DNA of 64,000 nt from Nitrososphaeria archaeon (GTDB lineage Archaea > Thermoproteota > Nitrososphaeria > Nitrososphaerales > JAAOZN01). Of this stretch, positions 16,423 to 25,382 are shown piece by piece (the stretch's first letter is position 1; each line of letters opens with the position of its first letter). A program made the translations under genes and the position numbers. The notes under the pieces were generated by a model that saw only the letters and a list, made by a program, of their open reading frames with translations, was not told where the DNA came from and did no database searches. The DNA lies in the NCBI GenBank assembly GCA_029775855.1, contig JARVJZ010000001.1:248001-312000 (forward strand), read 5' to 3'.

Positions 16423-17472
16423 TTAGGCGATCTTAACACCCTTGACTATGACCCCTCTGCCTCTAACAACTTTACCTATAGGTTTTGCGTCAAAACCGTG
16501 TCTTTTAAAGATCTTCCCAACCTCGTCTACACAATCACCTCTGGTTACTACACAGAAGCCTACCCCCATGTTGAATGTGCGATACATTTCTTCATTACTT
16601 AACTCACCTTCTTTTTGAATCAGCTTAAAGATAGGCTGAGGCTCAGGCGGATCGTCGAGATTAAACCCTAGATTTGAGCCTTTGGTTAAACGAGTAAGTT
16701 TAGAGAAAGCACCTCCAGTGATATGCGCTAACCCTGAGACGTAGATCTTCTTTCTTAGGATTTCGAGCACGGGTTTAACATAGATTAATGTAGGCTCGAG
16801 TAGTTCATCCCCTAGACTACGGTTTAACGGTGGAACTGTCTCATCTAAACTGTATTTGTTTAAGAGAAGCTTCCTAGCAAGGGTTAGACCGTTTGAATGT
16901 ATGCCTGAGCTGTTTACACCAACGACCACTTCACCAACATCTATCTTCTCCCCAGTCACCAAATTATCCTTCTCAACCAAGCCTACTACCGCGCCGGCTA
17001 GATCGAAGGTTCTCTCATCTTCAGCCAAAAGGTCTGGTAGAACAGCGGTTTCACCTCCTACAACCGCTACATCAGCCATAGATGCGCCTTTAGCAACGCC
17101 TTCAGCCACCTCTTTAATCAGATGCTCATCAGGCTTCTTTAAGGCGAGGTAGTCTAGCAATGCTAGCGGCTCAGCACCCACACAGATGATGTCGTTGACG
17201 TTCATAGCTACGCAGTCTATGCCTACGGTGTTGTATCTGTTTAGCTTCTGCGCTATAATTACCTTTGTGCCAACCCCGTCTATGTGCAAGGCAAGGAGCC
17301 TACCATCATTCAAATCTATTAGCCCAGCGTAGTGCCCTATGCCATAATAGACTGAGCCGACTTTCCCTCTTCTGAATTTGAAGGTTGATGAGAATATCTT
17401 CGCAAGCTCGTTTTGTCTACGCTTTATCTCATTTACATCCACTCCAGCCTCGGCGTAGGATTTGGGCTTCAT
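16423..17472 (-). CDS. purM: Phosphoribosylformylglycinamidine cyclo-ligase PurM
   Basis: Closes the imidazole ring in purine synthesis (FGAM to AIR, ATP-dependent). At 349 residues it has the normal length. Signatures include YAEAGVDVNE at the N-terminus, LHIDGVGTKVIIAQ, CVAMNVNDIICVGAEPLALLDY, VVGGETAVLPDL, VGVNSSGIHSNGLTLAR and GLAHITGGAFSKL. It is the last gene of a purE-purC-purM run on the minus strand, 39 nt after purC. Confidence 0.96.
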   Translation of the reverse strand: MKPKSYAEAGVDVNEIKRRQNELAKIFSSTFKFRRGKVGSVYYGIGHYAGLIDLNDGRLLALHIDGVGTKVIIAQKLNRYNTVGIDCVAMNVNDIICVGAEPLALLDYLALKKPDEHLIKEVAEGVAKGASMADVAVVGGETAVLPDLLAEDERTFDLAGAVVGLVEKDNLVTGEKIDVGEVVVGVNSSGIHSNGLTLARKLLLNKYSLDETVPPLNRSLGDELLEPTLIYVKPVLEILRKKIYVSGLAHITGGAFSKLTRLTKGSNLGFNLDDPPEPQPIFKLIQKEGELSNEEMYRTFNMGVGFCVVTRGDCVDEVGKIFKRHGFDAKPIGKVVRGRGVIVKGVKIA

Positions 17473-17511
17473 CCCTCTGTTGGTATGCTGCCCTCTTATT
17501 TTACTACTCCG

Positions 17512-18360
17512 CTAAAGGCGTCTTCCAGATATGAGTTCGTAGGCTGTTATGTATCTTCTTAAGGTTTCTTCTACAAGGTCTGGAGGCAGATTTGGTGGTG
17601 TAGGTGGCTGCAGACCAGCCTTCCTAGCCTCCTCTAACTTATCTCTAAATGAAACCTTAATCAGCCAGTCTCTAACGATCTGTTTATCGTAGCTCTTCTG
17701 CTCCTCTCCAACTTTATACTCTGACTTTAGCCAAAGTCTAAATTCGTCTGGACCGAGTGAGTCTGCGAGTATGATCTTGCCTTCTTTATCTCTTCCGAAC
17801 TCAAACTTTACATCAGCGATTATAAAGCCAGCTCTTTCGGCTTGCTTCTTCATCTCAGTGTAGAGTTTGATTGAGTTTTCTTCGAGTTGGTTGTATTCCT
17901 CTGCTGTTAGAAGGCCTTGTGCAACCGCATCTACTTTAGTTATGGGTAGGTCTTTGGTTTCAGACTTTGTCGTTGGGTCGAAGACTGGTTCGGGTAGTTC
18001 TTCTGCAAGCTTCAGATCTTTATCTACCCTAATCAGACCCTTTTTTATTCGCTCGTAGTAGCTTCCGTAATTGTATCCTCTAACCACACACTCTAAAGGT
18101 ATCATATCTAGCTTCTTAGTAATCATTTTGTTTGGATGGATTATTTCGAGCATGTGGTTAGGGTAAGGTAGCACTCTGAACCAAAATTCGCTGAATCTGC
18201 ATAGCACCTCACCCTTTCTGGGTATGGGTGTGGGAAGCACCACATCAAACGCTGAAACTCTATCTGAGAAGACGAACATCAACCTATCTTCGCCATATTG
18301 GTAGACATCCTTAACTTTACCACTTTTTATGAACCTTAAGTTTGATGATGGTGCAGCCAT
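17512..18360 (-). CDS. purC: Phosphoribosylaminoimidazole-succinocarboxamide synthase PurC
   Basis: Joins aspartate to CAIR with ATP in purine synthesis. The 282-residue protein starts with SGKVKDVYQYGEDRLMFVFSDRVSAFDVVLP. Other blocks are PLECVVRGYNYGSYYERIKKG and ILADSLGPDEFRLWLKS. Its ATG overlaps the purE stop as TAATG, so the two are translationally coupled. The C-terminus (KAGLQPPTPPNLPPDLVEETLRRY) is the usual one for the family. Confidence 0.96.
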   Translation of the reverse strand: MAAPSSNLRFIKSGKVKDVYQYGEDRLMFVFSDRVSAFDVVLPTPIPRKGEVLCRFSEFWFRVLPYPNHMLEIIHPNKMITKKLDMIPLECVVRGYNYGSYYERIKKGLIRVDKDLKLAEELPEPVFDPTTKSETKDLPITKVDAVAQGLLTAEEYNQLEENSIKLYTEMKKQAERAGFIIADVKFEFGRDKEGKIILADSLGPDEFRLWLKSEYKVGEEQKSYDKQIVRDWLIKVSFRDKLEEARKAGLQPPTPPNLPPDLVEETLRRYITAYELISGRRL

Positions 18361-18800
18361 TAAAGCTTCCCTCTTCTGTAAAGCATAACCTTCTCCTGTA
18401 TGCTTGGATCCTTTAACCCTAAGATCTCAGCTGCAAGCAGAGCCCCATTCTCTGGGTTATCAACCCCTACACATGCTACTGGCACTCCTCTGGGCATCTG
18501 AACGATGGAGAGCAGTGAATCAAGACCAGCAAGTGCTTTATTAATTGGGACACCTATTACAGGCTTAACGGTTCTTGATGCTATGTAGCCTGGCAAGTGA
18601 GCTGATAATCCAGCGATGGCTACGAACACCTCAGCCTTAGAGTTTGAGATGTATATGTCTAAATCCTCGGGGTTTCTGTGCGCTGATAAATAGGCTACAT
18701 CATACTTTAGGTTTAGCTTACTTAGAACATCCTCTGCTCTCTTGACATATTCAGCATCACTTTTAGAGCCTGCGATGATGCAGATGGGTGCTTCACCCAT
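18360..18800 (-). CDS. purE: N5-carboxyaminoimidazole ribonucleotide mutase / AIR carboxylase PurE
   Basis: Produces CAIR in purine synthesis. The 146-residue length fits a class I/II PurE core. Signatures are IIAGSKSDAEYVKRA, AYLSAHRNPEDLD with the active-site His, VFVAIAGLSAHLPGYIAS and VIGVPI. It is the first gene of the purECM run and overlaps purC by 1 nt. No purK is in the window, so the gene may act as AIR carboxylase directly or purK is elsewhere. Confidence 0.95.
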   Translation of the reverse strand: MGEAPICIIAGSKSDAEYVKRAEDVLSKLNLKYDVAYLSAHRNPEDLDIYISNSKAEVFVAIAGLSAHLPGYIASRTVKPVIGVPINKALAGLDSLLSIVQMPRGVPVACVGVDNPENGALLAAEILGLKDPSIQEKVMLYRRGKL

Positions 18801-18873
18801 ACAAGGAATGTCTTAGACTCTGTTTAAAAAATGTTTGCAATCCTTAAATTGCACTTTCTAACCTAAATTCAGT

Positions 18874-19338
18874 ATGCAATCTATAGGTCCTGAGGTTTAC
18901 AGATGTGAAGCATCTATAAGCTGGGACGGAAAGACTGGGGGTTCTGTTAAGAGTAGGAGGTTTGAGTTGCTCTTTGATATGCCTGAGGAGTTTGGGGGCT
19001 TGGGCAGAAGTTTCTGCCCAGATGAGCTCTTTTTATCTGCTGTTGGCTGCTGCTTGATAACCACCTTCCTAAGTTTTAAGAGACGATTTAACCTTACTAT
19101 AAATAGGTTGAACGCGAAGGTAGAAGGCGAAATTAAGCTCTTGGGCAGCGAAGGCTACCGTATAAAATCCATAAAAGTCAAGTTGGAAGCATCGGCATCT
19201 GAAGATGAGGTTAATAGGGTTAGAAGATACCTTGAGCTCGCAAAAGAATACTGCCACATCACACGCTCAATAGAAGGATGCATACCGATAGATGTCCAGA
19301 TAGAAGTCTCAAGCGAACAGACGCCTAAGAAAGATTAA
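18874..19338 (+). CDS. OsmC/Ohr family peroxidase-like protein
   Basis: A 154-residue OsmC-like protein, a thiol-based peroxidase fold. The first conserved Cys region reads FCPDELFLSAVGCCLITTFLSF. The second Cys lies in AKEYCHITRSIEGCIPID, where OsmC proteins have CPVSKA. IKSIKVKLEASASEDEVNR is the linking strand-helix. It converges with the sugar isomerase gene and overlaps its 3' end by 30 nt. The likely role is organic hydroperoxide removal. Confidence 0.88.
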   Translation: MQSIGPEVYRCEASISWDGKTGGSVKSRRFELLFDMPEEFGGLGRSFCPDELFLSAVGCCLITTFLSFKRRFNLTINRLNAKVEGEIKLLGSEGYRIKSIKVKLEASASEDEVNRVRRYLELAKEYCHITRSIEGCIPIDVQIEVSSEQTPKKD

Positions 19339-20163
19339 TCCAGCCTCAGCCAACCGATCTTGTGAATCAGACTTAGGAGACCAAATACGCATAGCAGCTG
19401 CGAAAGCCTGATCCTTTGGAGTAAACGATTCTATCACACACATCCCATTGTAGCCTATGCCCTTTACAGCATCAGCAACCTCCCTCCAGTTTACTGTACC
19501 TGTGCCCGGTGCACCTCGATTTGACTCTGAGGTGTGTAAGTGGTATAATTTTTTACCAGCAGATCTTATGGCTTCGCCTAGACTTCTCTCCTCTATATTC
19601 ATGTGGAACGTGTCAAGTAGTAGCCCCACGTTTTCTTCTCCTATCTTATTCACAAGGTTTAGCCCGTCTGATGCTGTGTTAATCAGAGTTATATCGTATC
19701 TGTTGAGGGGTTCAAGTGCCACTTTCACTCCTAAATCTTTAGCCTTCTTCACAACCGGCTTTAACGCTTCAGTGGCAGATGCGATAAGCTCAATCTTCTC
19801 TTCATTGGTTAAGAATCTTAGATCGCCTACAGCTGCATAAATAGGGCCTGCGACCACCTCAGCTCCAAGTTTTGAAGCGGCTTCAACAACATACTCAAGA
19901 TACCTTAAAGCGTTGACCTTTACACTTTGATCTACACTCAGAGGGTTTGTATGTGGGAAGCAACCTGCTGTTACAGCAACACTTAGATTGGTTGTAGTTA
20001 GGTGTTGCTTAACACATTCGATTGGGAAGTTGGTGTCTAAGATTGGTAGTTCAACAGCATCGAAACCCATCTTGCTTATCTTCTCTATTAGGCTTGCATT
20101 CTCTACAGATACTGCTGGTTCCCATATCCAGAAGTGTGCGCCTATCCTCATATCCAAAAGCAT
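19309..20163 (-). CDS. Sugar phosphate isomerase/epimerase (xylose isomerase-like TIM barrel)
   Basis: A 284-residue TIM-barrel protein resembling D-psicose/D-tagatose 3-epimerases. The metal ligands expected for this group are present: Glu in VALEPLNRYD, Asp in LLLDTFHMNIEE, a His in LHTSESNRGAPGTG and Glu in CVIESFTP. GAHFWIWEP and FDAVELPILDT form the first strands. It is divergent from the bd oxidase operon. The substrate sugar is unknown. Confidence 0.87.
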   Translation of the reverse strand: MLLDMRIGAHFWIWEPAVSVENASLIEKISKMGFDAVELPILDTNFPIECVKQHLTTTNLSVAVTAGCFPHTNPLSVDQSVKVNALRYLEYVVEAASKLGAEVVAGPIYAAVGDLRFLTNEEKIELIASATEALKPVVKKAKDLGVKVALEPLNRYDITLINTASDGLNLVNKIGEENVGLLLDTFHMNIEERSLGEAIRSAGKKLYHLHTSESNRGAPGTGTVNWREVADAVKGIGYNGMCVIESFTPKDQAFAAAMRIWSPKSDSQDRLAEAGLIFLRRLFA

Positions 20164-20285
20164 TTACCATATGTTCTAAATAAGCATTTTATAACTTACT
20201 AAACATATATATCGTAAGATTTATATCTGAAATCTGCCTACTTATACCCAAGCTTCCAGTATAAATATTATATTATGAAGGTGGG

Positions 20286-21782
20286 TTGGGTTTGAATGGC
20301 GTCGAGTACATAAATAGAGCTTTAAACCTTTCATCACTTGGAATATATATTCACGCAATCACGATAGCTATAGTGTTAGGCTTCTCCTTAGCACTACTCA
20401 TATTAGAGTTAATAGGTATAAGGCGAAAAGACGCCCTTCTCTTAAAAGCCGCTAAAACAATATCCTTGGTTATTCTCATCGTCTTCGTCTACGGAGCAGC
20501 CACTGGCACACTTGTCGAATTTGGGCTACTACAAGTTTGGAGTGGTGTGCTTTTGGTGGCTGGGAGCTTTGCCTTCATACCCTTCTACCTCGAGCTCATA
20601 GCATTCGTTTTAGAGGCTGCTACACTTATAGCCCTCTACTACACCTGGGGTAAGTTTCGCAACCCTTGGTCCCATTGGATGTTAACACTCACATACACCT
20701 TCGCAGCCTTCCTCTCAGGAGCTCTTATAACATCTGTTAACTCTTGGATGCAAGCACCTTGGGGTGTTGGAGATGTTGTTAAAATGATCTATCCTTGGGC
20801 ACCTACTTATGGTCCTCTGGTTGTTAATGTCGATTTCCTCATAAGTTTGAAGGATGCTTTAGTTTCAGCAAGTGGTAGTGTAGGCGGAGGAGTTGCGTTG
20901 GTAAATCCAGAGATTCTAAGCACATTATCCGCTAAATTCGGTGAGCTACTTAACGACCCTTGGATAGCTTTGAAGAGCCCCTACTCTAATCAAAGCATAC
21001 TTCACCAGCTTTTAGCATCATCTTCAGTAGGCGTATTCTGGGCTGCTTCAGGCTTCGCTCTTCTAATACTTAGAAAAAAGGGAGAGAGCGAATACTACTT
21101 CAAGGCTGTAAAGACGCTTGCTGCCATAGGTGCGGTTCTGGTCTTGGCTCAAGGAGCAACAGCCCATTGGATGGGTGCCGTTGTGTATGAATATCAACCA
21201 ACAAAATTTGCTTTAATAGCTGGCTTAGATGTCTCAAAACCAGATCCAATAGTTGGGCTTACAATGTTTGGTGACCCAAATTACATCTTTGACGGCTTTG
21301 ATAAATTAGTTGAAGCGGCTAAGAATCATCCTAACCCTAATCTTATTATAGGCGGTGTTTCTGCTGCTGAAATCGCAGTAGCTGATACTGTTGCAGCATC
21401 TAAAAACATGAATCTTGTTTACCCGATGTATACGACTAAGGTTGCTGTAGCTGGTTTAAGCCTACTTATTTCCCTTGCAATCCTTTCAATCTTCGTCTTC
21501 AGGAGATTCTGGGAGGGGAGAAGAAGTCTTCTAGTTTATCTGGCTTTGACTATGGGGTTGTTCACGCCGCTTATGTCTGGTTTAGGTTGGGCTGTAAGAG
21601 AGATCGGGAGAAAGCCTTGGACAGTATATGGACTCGTCTATCCTCATGAGATCATTACACCACTAGGAGGCTCAACATGGGTTGCTACCGTTGTCATAGG
21701 AGGCTTAGTTGTTGGCTTCATATTGATGTGCTTAACGATCTACCTAGCCTTAACTAGGAGGTTAAAGATAGGAGGTAAATAA
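20286..21782 (+). CDS. cydA: Cytochrome bd oxidase subunit I (CydA family)
   Basis: Membrane subunit of the bd-type quinol oxidase, which reduces oxygen to water. At 498 residues it has about nine hydrophobic segments. A helix-I His is at residue 23 (GIYIHAITIAIV). Two Glu of the haem d/b595 site lie in FYLELIAFVLEA. SVNSWMQAP, HQLLASSSVGVFWAASGFALL (haem b558 His) and GWAVREIGRKPWTVYG match CydA blocks; a QPTK quinol-loop motif is also present. The Met ligand of haem b558 is not obvious. The start is TTG 20286 or TTG 20292. A second CydA-like gene follows after 1 nt, as in archaeal CydA-CydA' pairs, with no CydB. Confidence 0.85.
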   Translation: MGLNGVEYINRALNLSSLGIYIHAITIAIVLGFSLALLILELIGIRRKDALLLKAAKTISLVILIVFVYGAATGTLVEFGLLQVWSGVLLVAGSFAFIPFYLELIAFVLEAATLIALYYTWGKFRNPWSHWMLTLTYTFAAFLSGALITSVNSWMQAPWGVGDVVKMIYPWAPTYGPLVVNVDFLISLKDALVSASGSVGGGVALVNPEILSTLSAKFGELLNDPWIALKSPYSNQSILHQLLASSSVGVFWAASGFALLILRKKGESEYYFKAVKTLAAIGAVLVLAQGATAHWMGAVVYEYQPTKFALIAGLDVSKPDPIVGLTMFGDPNYIFDGFDKLVEAAKNHPNPNLIIGGVSAAEIAVADTVAASKNMNLVYPMYTTKVAVAGLSLLISLAILSIFVFRRFWEGRRSLLVYLALTMGLFTPLMSGLGWAVREIGRKPWTVYGLVYPHEIITPLGGSTWVATVVIGGLVVGFILMCLTIYLALTRRLKIGGK

Positions 21783-21783
21783 G

Positions 21784-22893
21784 ATGGACCCGCTACCCGC
21801 GCTACTGGTTTTAGCTTTCGTGTTGTTGGTGCACCTAACATTTGTAAACATAAACATAGGCTTAGGCTTCCTTAGCGTTGCAGCAAGATGGAGATCTAAA
21901 AGCGACCCAAAGGCTGAAGAATTATCAAAGCACTCGGTTAAATTTGTCGCAGCGAACGAAGTGGTCTCAGGAGTCTACGGCACACTCATCACTGTAATCC
22001 TATTCGGATTCTGGACAGGTTTTGTCAACGTTGTGGTGCAGGTACTCTTCTTCGCTTTACTTATCAGCGTGATAGCTATAATCATTAGGTTGACATCCAT
22101 CGCGGCATACTGGTATACTTGGGGCAGAATCGGGGTTAATGCACACCTTATTATAGGCTTGATCATGGCTATTTCTGGTCTCTTCATACCAGCAGGCTTC
22201 AGATACATCTTCGCATTCATGAATAACCCTGCTGGACTTATGCGTATATCTCCTTTGGAGGGGGATGTGGCTGCTGCTCTCTCTAACCCCCTTTATCCGC
22301 CACTGCTACTACATACTTGGGTCGGCGCTCTGTCAATAGGCTTCTTAGCTGCTGCCACTGGATTCGCTTGGGCTTCTAAGCGCAGCGAGTATCTCAGAGG
22401 CTGGGCTGCTAAAACAGCTCTAGTCGGGGCGCTTCTAATAATTCCACAGGGAATTGTGGGCTTCTGGTATTGGTCAAGCCTCAGCAGCCACTCACCAATC
22501 TTGTTCAACGCGCTCAACATTGGGTTGATAAGCGGAGTTTCTGCGCAGACGAATGTCTCACACTCTTTTCTCGCGATGGTTTTGATCGGCCTTTACTTAC
22601 TAACAGCTGGTCTCATCTACTATGCTGAGCCAAGTAGGATACGGTTAGCCTACACACTAGCACCTTTATCCATACTATCACTATACTTCGGTGAAATAAC
22701 TCAAAACTGGGGTAGGATGCCCTATCTCATATTGCAAGGAGACACAGGTTTAGATGTGAATCTTTTCGTGAATAAGTTGGTGTATATAGATGCAGCGACT
22801 ATAATGATAGCCATAGCACCTATTGCTGTGATAACTATAGGGTTTGTTGCTCTCCTCTACCACTACCTAGTTAAAGGCTTCATGGAGAGTTAA
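21784..22893 (+). CDS. Second, divergent CydA-like subunit (CydA')
   Basis: A 369-residue membrane protein with eight or so hydrophobic segments, placed 1 nt after cydA. It keeps features of CydA: His17 in FVLLVHLTFVNINIG, a later His in LLLHTWVGALSIGFLAAATGFAWA, and an ending (FGEITQNWGRMPYLI) that mirrors the GW.REIGR.PW block of true CydA. The two-Glu motif and the quinol-loop motif are not visible, so it is probably a structural partner. This two-CydA arrangement is known from archaea and replaces CydB. Distinguishing it from a divergent CydB needs a structural comparison. Confidence 0.78.
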   Translation: MDPLPALLVLAFVLLVHLTFVNINIGLGFLSVAARWRSKSDPKAEELSKHSVKFVAANEVVSGVYGTLITVILFGFWTGFVNVVVQVLFFALLISVIAIIIRLTSIAAYWYTWGRIGVNAHLIIGLIMAISGLFIPAGFRYIFAFMNNPAGLMRISPLEGDVAAALSNPLYPPLLLHTWVGALSIGFLAAATGFAWASKRSEYLRGWAAKTALVGALLIIPQGIVGFWYWSSLSSHSPILFNALNIGLISGVSAQTNVSHSFLAMVLIGLYLLTAGLIYYAEPSRIRLAYTLAPLSILSLYFGEITQNWGRMPYLILQGDTGLDVNLFVNKLVYIDAATIMIAIAPIAVITIGFVALLYHYLVKGFMES

Positions 22894-22896
22894 AGT

Positions 22897-23658
22897 GTGT
22901 ATTTAGCTGAGAGTCTGCTACTAGGTTTCATCCAAGGCTTAACCGAGTGGCTACCTATATCGAGCTCAGGACACTTAGCAGTTGTGGAGACCATATTTGG
23001 TGTTGAGGAGCCGCTGCTCTTTAATGTTGCTTTACACACAGCTACATTGATAGTTCTAATTGTATACTTTAGAAGAGATCTTGTTCAGTTGGCTTTAGCC
23101 GCTATTTCACTCGATTTTAGTTCAAAGCAGGGGAAGCTCATACCGAGTCTAGTAGCAGGAACTATACCAACAGCTATAGTAGGTCTGATACTCTATGAGC
23201 ACTACACCACACTATTTAACTTTGAACTTTTAGGGTTTAGCTTCTCTGCATCTGGGATGCTCGTTTTAGCCTCAAAAATTAGAGAAGGATACAATCCTGT
23301 ATCAACTAAAACAGCTTTGTTGATAGGTTTAGCTCAAGCGTTATCAATAGCCCCTGGGTTTTCAAGAAGTGGGTTAACGATAAGTATAGCGCTCTTGGCT
23401 GGTGTTGAGCGTGATGAAGCCTTTAGGTTCTCTTTTCTACTATCTATACCGGCTGTGCTAGGCGCATTAACAATCACTTTAATGAAGAGCGCATTTGACT
23501 CAACTATTCTCCCCCATATTTTATTAGGCGTGGTTTCTGCTGCATTAGTTGGGTATCTATCGCTTGCCACGCTACGAAAGCTGCTGATGAGAGGCTTCTT
23601 TCACTGGCTAGGAATATACACTATAGCCCTAGGGTTGACATTACTTTTCGTCTTCTAG
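22897..23658 (+). CDS. uppP: Undecaprenyl-diphosphatase UppP/BacA family
   Basis: Integral membrane phosphatase that recycles polyprenyl diphosphate (dolichyl-type lipid in archaea). At 253 residues the length is normal. The two catalytic motifs are intact: GFIQGLTEWLPISSSGHLAV near the N-terminus and PGFSRSGLTIS in the middle. Translation starts at GTG 22897, 3 nt after the CydA' stop, so it is cotranscribed with the oxidase. It overlaps the convergent Rieske ferredoxin gene by 18 nt. Confidence 0.92.
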   Translation: MYLAESLLLGFIQGLTEWLPISSSGHLAVVETIFGVEEPLLFNVALHTATLIVLIVYFRRDLVQLALAAISLDFSSKQGKLIPSLVAGTIPTAIVGLILYEHYTTLFNFELLGFSFSASGMLVLASKIREGYNPVSTKTALLIGLAQALSIAPGFSRSGLTISIALLAGVERDEAFRFSFLLSIPAVLGALTITLMKSAFDSTILPHILLGVVSAALVGYLSLATLRKLLMRGFFHWLGIYTIALGLTLLFVF

Positions 23659-23970
23659 TTGAACAAAGATTATACCTTCTTCAACTTTAACCGGATACCT
23701 CTTTAAACCTCGTGTATCTGAGTCAACAGGCTTCGCTAACACGCTACCATCTTCGATGTTGAATTCTGCGTAATGGAAGCCGCAGCGTAAGACCTTACCT
23801 GAAAGAGAGCCGAATCTAAGAGGGTAGCCCATATGAGGGCAGCTGGCTTCAAGAGCGTAAAGCTGGTCTTGAGTGTTAATTAAGAGAATCTTGTCCCTCT
23901 CTACCTGAAACTCCTTTATTGAATTAGGTTGAATATCTTTAAACTCAGCGACCTTACACCAACGGCACAT
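23641..23970 (-). CDS. Rieske-type [2Fe-2S] ferredoxin
   Basis: A 109-residue soluble Rieske domain. The cluster motif is CPHMGYPLRF then CGFHYAEFN (CxH and CxxH), the pattern of Rieske ferredoxins of oxygenase systems and nitrite reductase NirD-like proteins. There is no signal peptide or membrane anchor, so it is cytoplasmic. It is expected to pass single electrons; its partner is unknown. It converges with uppP and overlaps it by 18 nt. Confidence 0.9.
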   Translation of the reverse strand: MCRWCKVAEFKDIQPNSIKEFQVERDKILLINTQDQLYALEASCPHMGYPLRFGSLSGKVLRCGFHYAEFNIEDGSVLAKPVDSDTRGLKRYPVKVEEGIIFVQLEDEK

Positions 23971-24002
23971 ACCAAAAAATAGAGAGGAGGGTTTAAAAAG
24001 AT

Positions 24003-24587
24003 CTACTCAATATGCCTGAATCTCTGTGTATATGGGCCTTCTCCAGGCTTTCTTCTTCTGAAGTGGCCTGATGGGCGCCCCTCTAGTATCTCTTGGAACC
24101 AAGCTTCGTGCTCGACTTCCTCGTGTAGTATTGCTAGTGATATGTCATAGGTTCGGTGATCCTTACCGTATGTCATGTTGCATATTTCAGTGTAAACTCT
24201 TACTGCGCATCTTTCTGCTTCAAGTAGAACTTTAAGTATCTCGGTTAGGTCTGAGGGGTCGCTGGGTAGGTAGGCTGCTGCGCACGCTGCATCGTCGTGC
24301 AGTTCCTTTAGATCTCGGTAGAGTTCTCCGCCTAGCTCATATATTCTGGGCACTAATGTCTCAAAGTGTAATCGATCTTCTAACCTAGCATCTTCAACTA
24401 TCTCTTTTATTCCCTCGCCTTCTAAACCTGAGCAGTGCATCCTCAATATTGTGTAATAGTAGTAGGTTGTAAACTCAGCTGCAGCAGCCCTCTTTAACTT
24501 CGTTATAAGAAGGTTTACATCTACACCAGCCTTCTCCACCATCTCTCTACCGACATTATTAGTAGTCTGAAATTTAGATATCTTCAT
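24003..24587 (-). CDS. Dps-like ferritin (DPSL/thioferritin type)
   Basis: A 194-residue four-helix-bundle protein of the ferritin-like superfamily. Candidate di-iron ligands are Glu38 ([11 protein letters not shown]), Glu70 and His74 ([10 protein letters not shown]), Glu125, and the acidic stretch HEEVEHE near residue 155-161. Cys102 and Cys127 lie 25 residues apart, the same spacing as the Cys pair of the Sulfolobus DPSL protein, which couples peroxide reduction to iron oxidation. The protein probably removes peroxide and stores iron in the cytoplasm. Confidence 0.8.
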   Translation of the reverse strand: MKISKFQTTNNVGREMVEKAGVDVNLLITKLKRAAAAEFTTYYYYTILRMHCSGLEGEGIKEIVEDARLEDRLHFETLVPRIYELGGELYRDLKELHDDAACAAAYLPSDPSDLTEILKVLLEAERCAVRVYTEICNMTYGKDHRTYDISLAILHEEVEHEAWFQEILEGRPSGHFRRRKPGEGPYTQRFRHIE

Positions 24588-24643
24588 TTAATTAAATATT
24601 CGATTAAGCTCCTTATATGTCTTTTCGAATTACAAACACGTTA

Positions 24644-25300
24644 TTATGGTTGCTCTATGCTTGCTGACCAAATTTTACTAAACTCTTCTTCATAGAGTGA
24701 AGCCAACTTAGGGTCTCGGAGCACAATAAGGTTCTCACGATTGCTCTCCTCAGCAGCTCTAGACCAGTTGTAGCTTCCAGTAACCAAAACTAACCTATCA
24801 ATTATAGCAACTTTGTTATGCATTAGAGATGAGCGGGCATCCACTCTAACCTCTACACCAGCATCCTTCAACTTAACATATTCACTACCAGAAACATCTA
24901 CCTGCTGGTCGTCAAACACAACCTTCACATCCACACCCCTCTGCTTAGCCGTTATTAACGCAGCCGAGATAGCATCGCTTGTGAAGCTGTAAATCAAGAC
25001 GTGTATACTCTCATTCGCTCTATCTATCCAGGAAATCAGCAAAGAGGCGGCGCCACCTTTAGGTGAGAACCTTACATCCCAAGGTATGGTTGCGTTTACT
25101 GTGGATATTGTGGTTAAGGTTTCTGTTTTGGTTATAGTTGAAGTTATGGTTTCAGCTTTGGTTACTACTAAGGTGACTGGTTGGGTCAAGGTTATAGTAG
25201 AGGTTAAATCACTTACACTCCACACACAACCCACTACCACACCCCCAAGAAAAGCAACAAACAGCACTGAAGCCAGCTTAACCCTCAGCGGAATAGTCAT
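24644..25300 (-). CDS. Exported phospholipase D-like nuclease
   Basis: A single-HKD PLD-superfamily protein like the bacterial Nuc endonuclease. The catalytic motif is MHNKVAIIDRLVLVTGSYNWSRAAEESNREN (HxKx4D plus the GS/N residues). After an N-terminal hydrophobic segment (LASVLFVAFLGGVVVGCV) comes a long Thr/Val/Glu-rich linker, as in proteins tethered outside the cell. ATG 25300 is chosen over an upstream TTG because the hydrophobic segment then sits at the N-terminus. Nuclease or phospholipase activity cannot be told apart here. Confidence 0.82.
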   Translation of the reverse strand: MTIPLRVKLASVLFVAFLGGVVVGCVWSVSDLTSTITLTQPVTLVVTKAETITSTITKTETLTTISTVNATIPWDVRFSPKGGAASLLISWIDRANESIHVLIYSFTSDAISAALITAKQRGVDVKVVFDDQQVDVSGSEYVKLKDAGVEVRVDARSSLMHNKVAIIDRLVLVTGSYNWSRAAEESNRENLIVLRDPKLASLYEEEFSKIWSASIEQP

Positions 25301-25382
25301 ATAAAACAAGAAAAGCCCTTTTTGAGATTTAAGCTTATCCTGGGAGTGCACCGCTATACAGCAAAGCAAGCTTTAAACCACT

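Noticed and set aside
20275-20295. Six-codon upstream reading frame (ATG AAG GTG GGT TGG GTT TGA) before cydA
   Set aside because: It could be a leader peptide, but is short, overlaps the proposed cydA start and lacks any attenuator structure.
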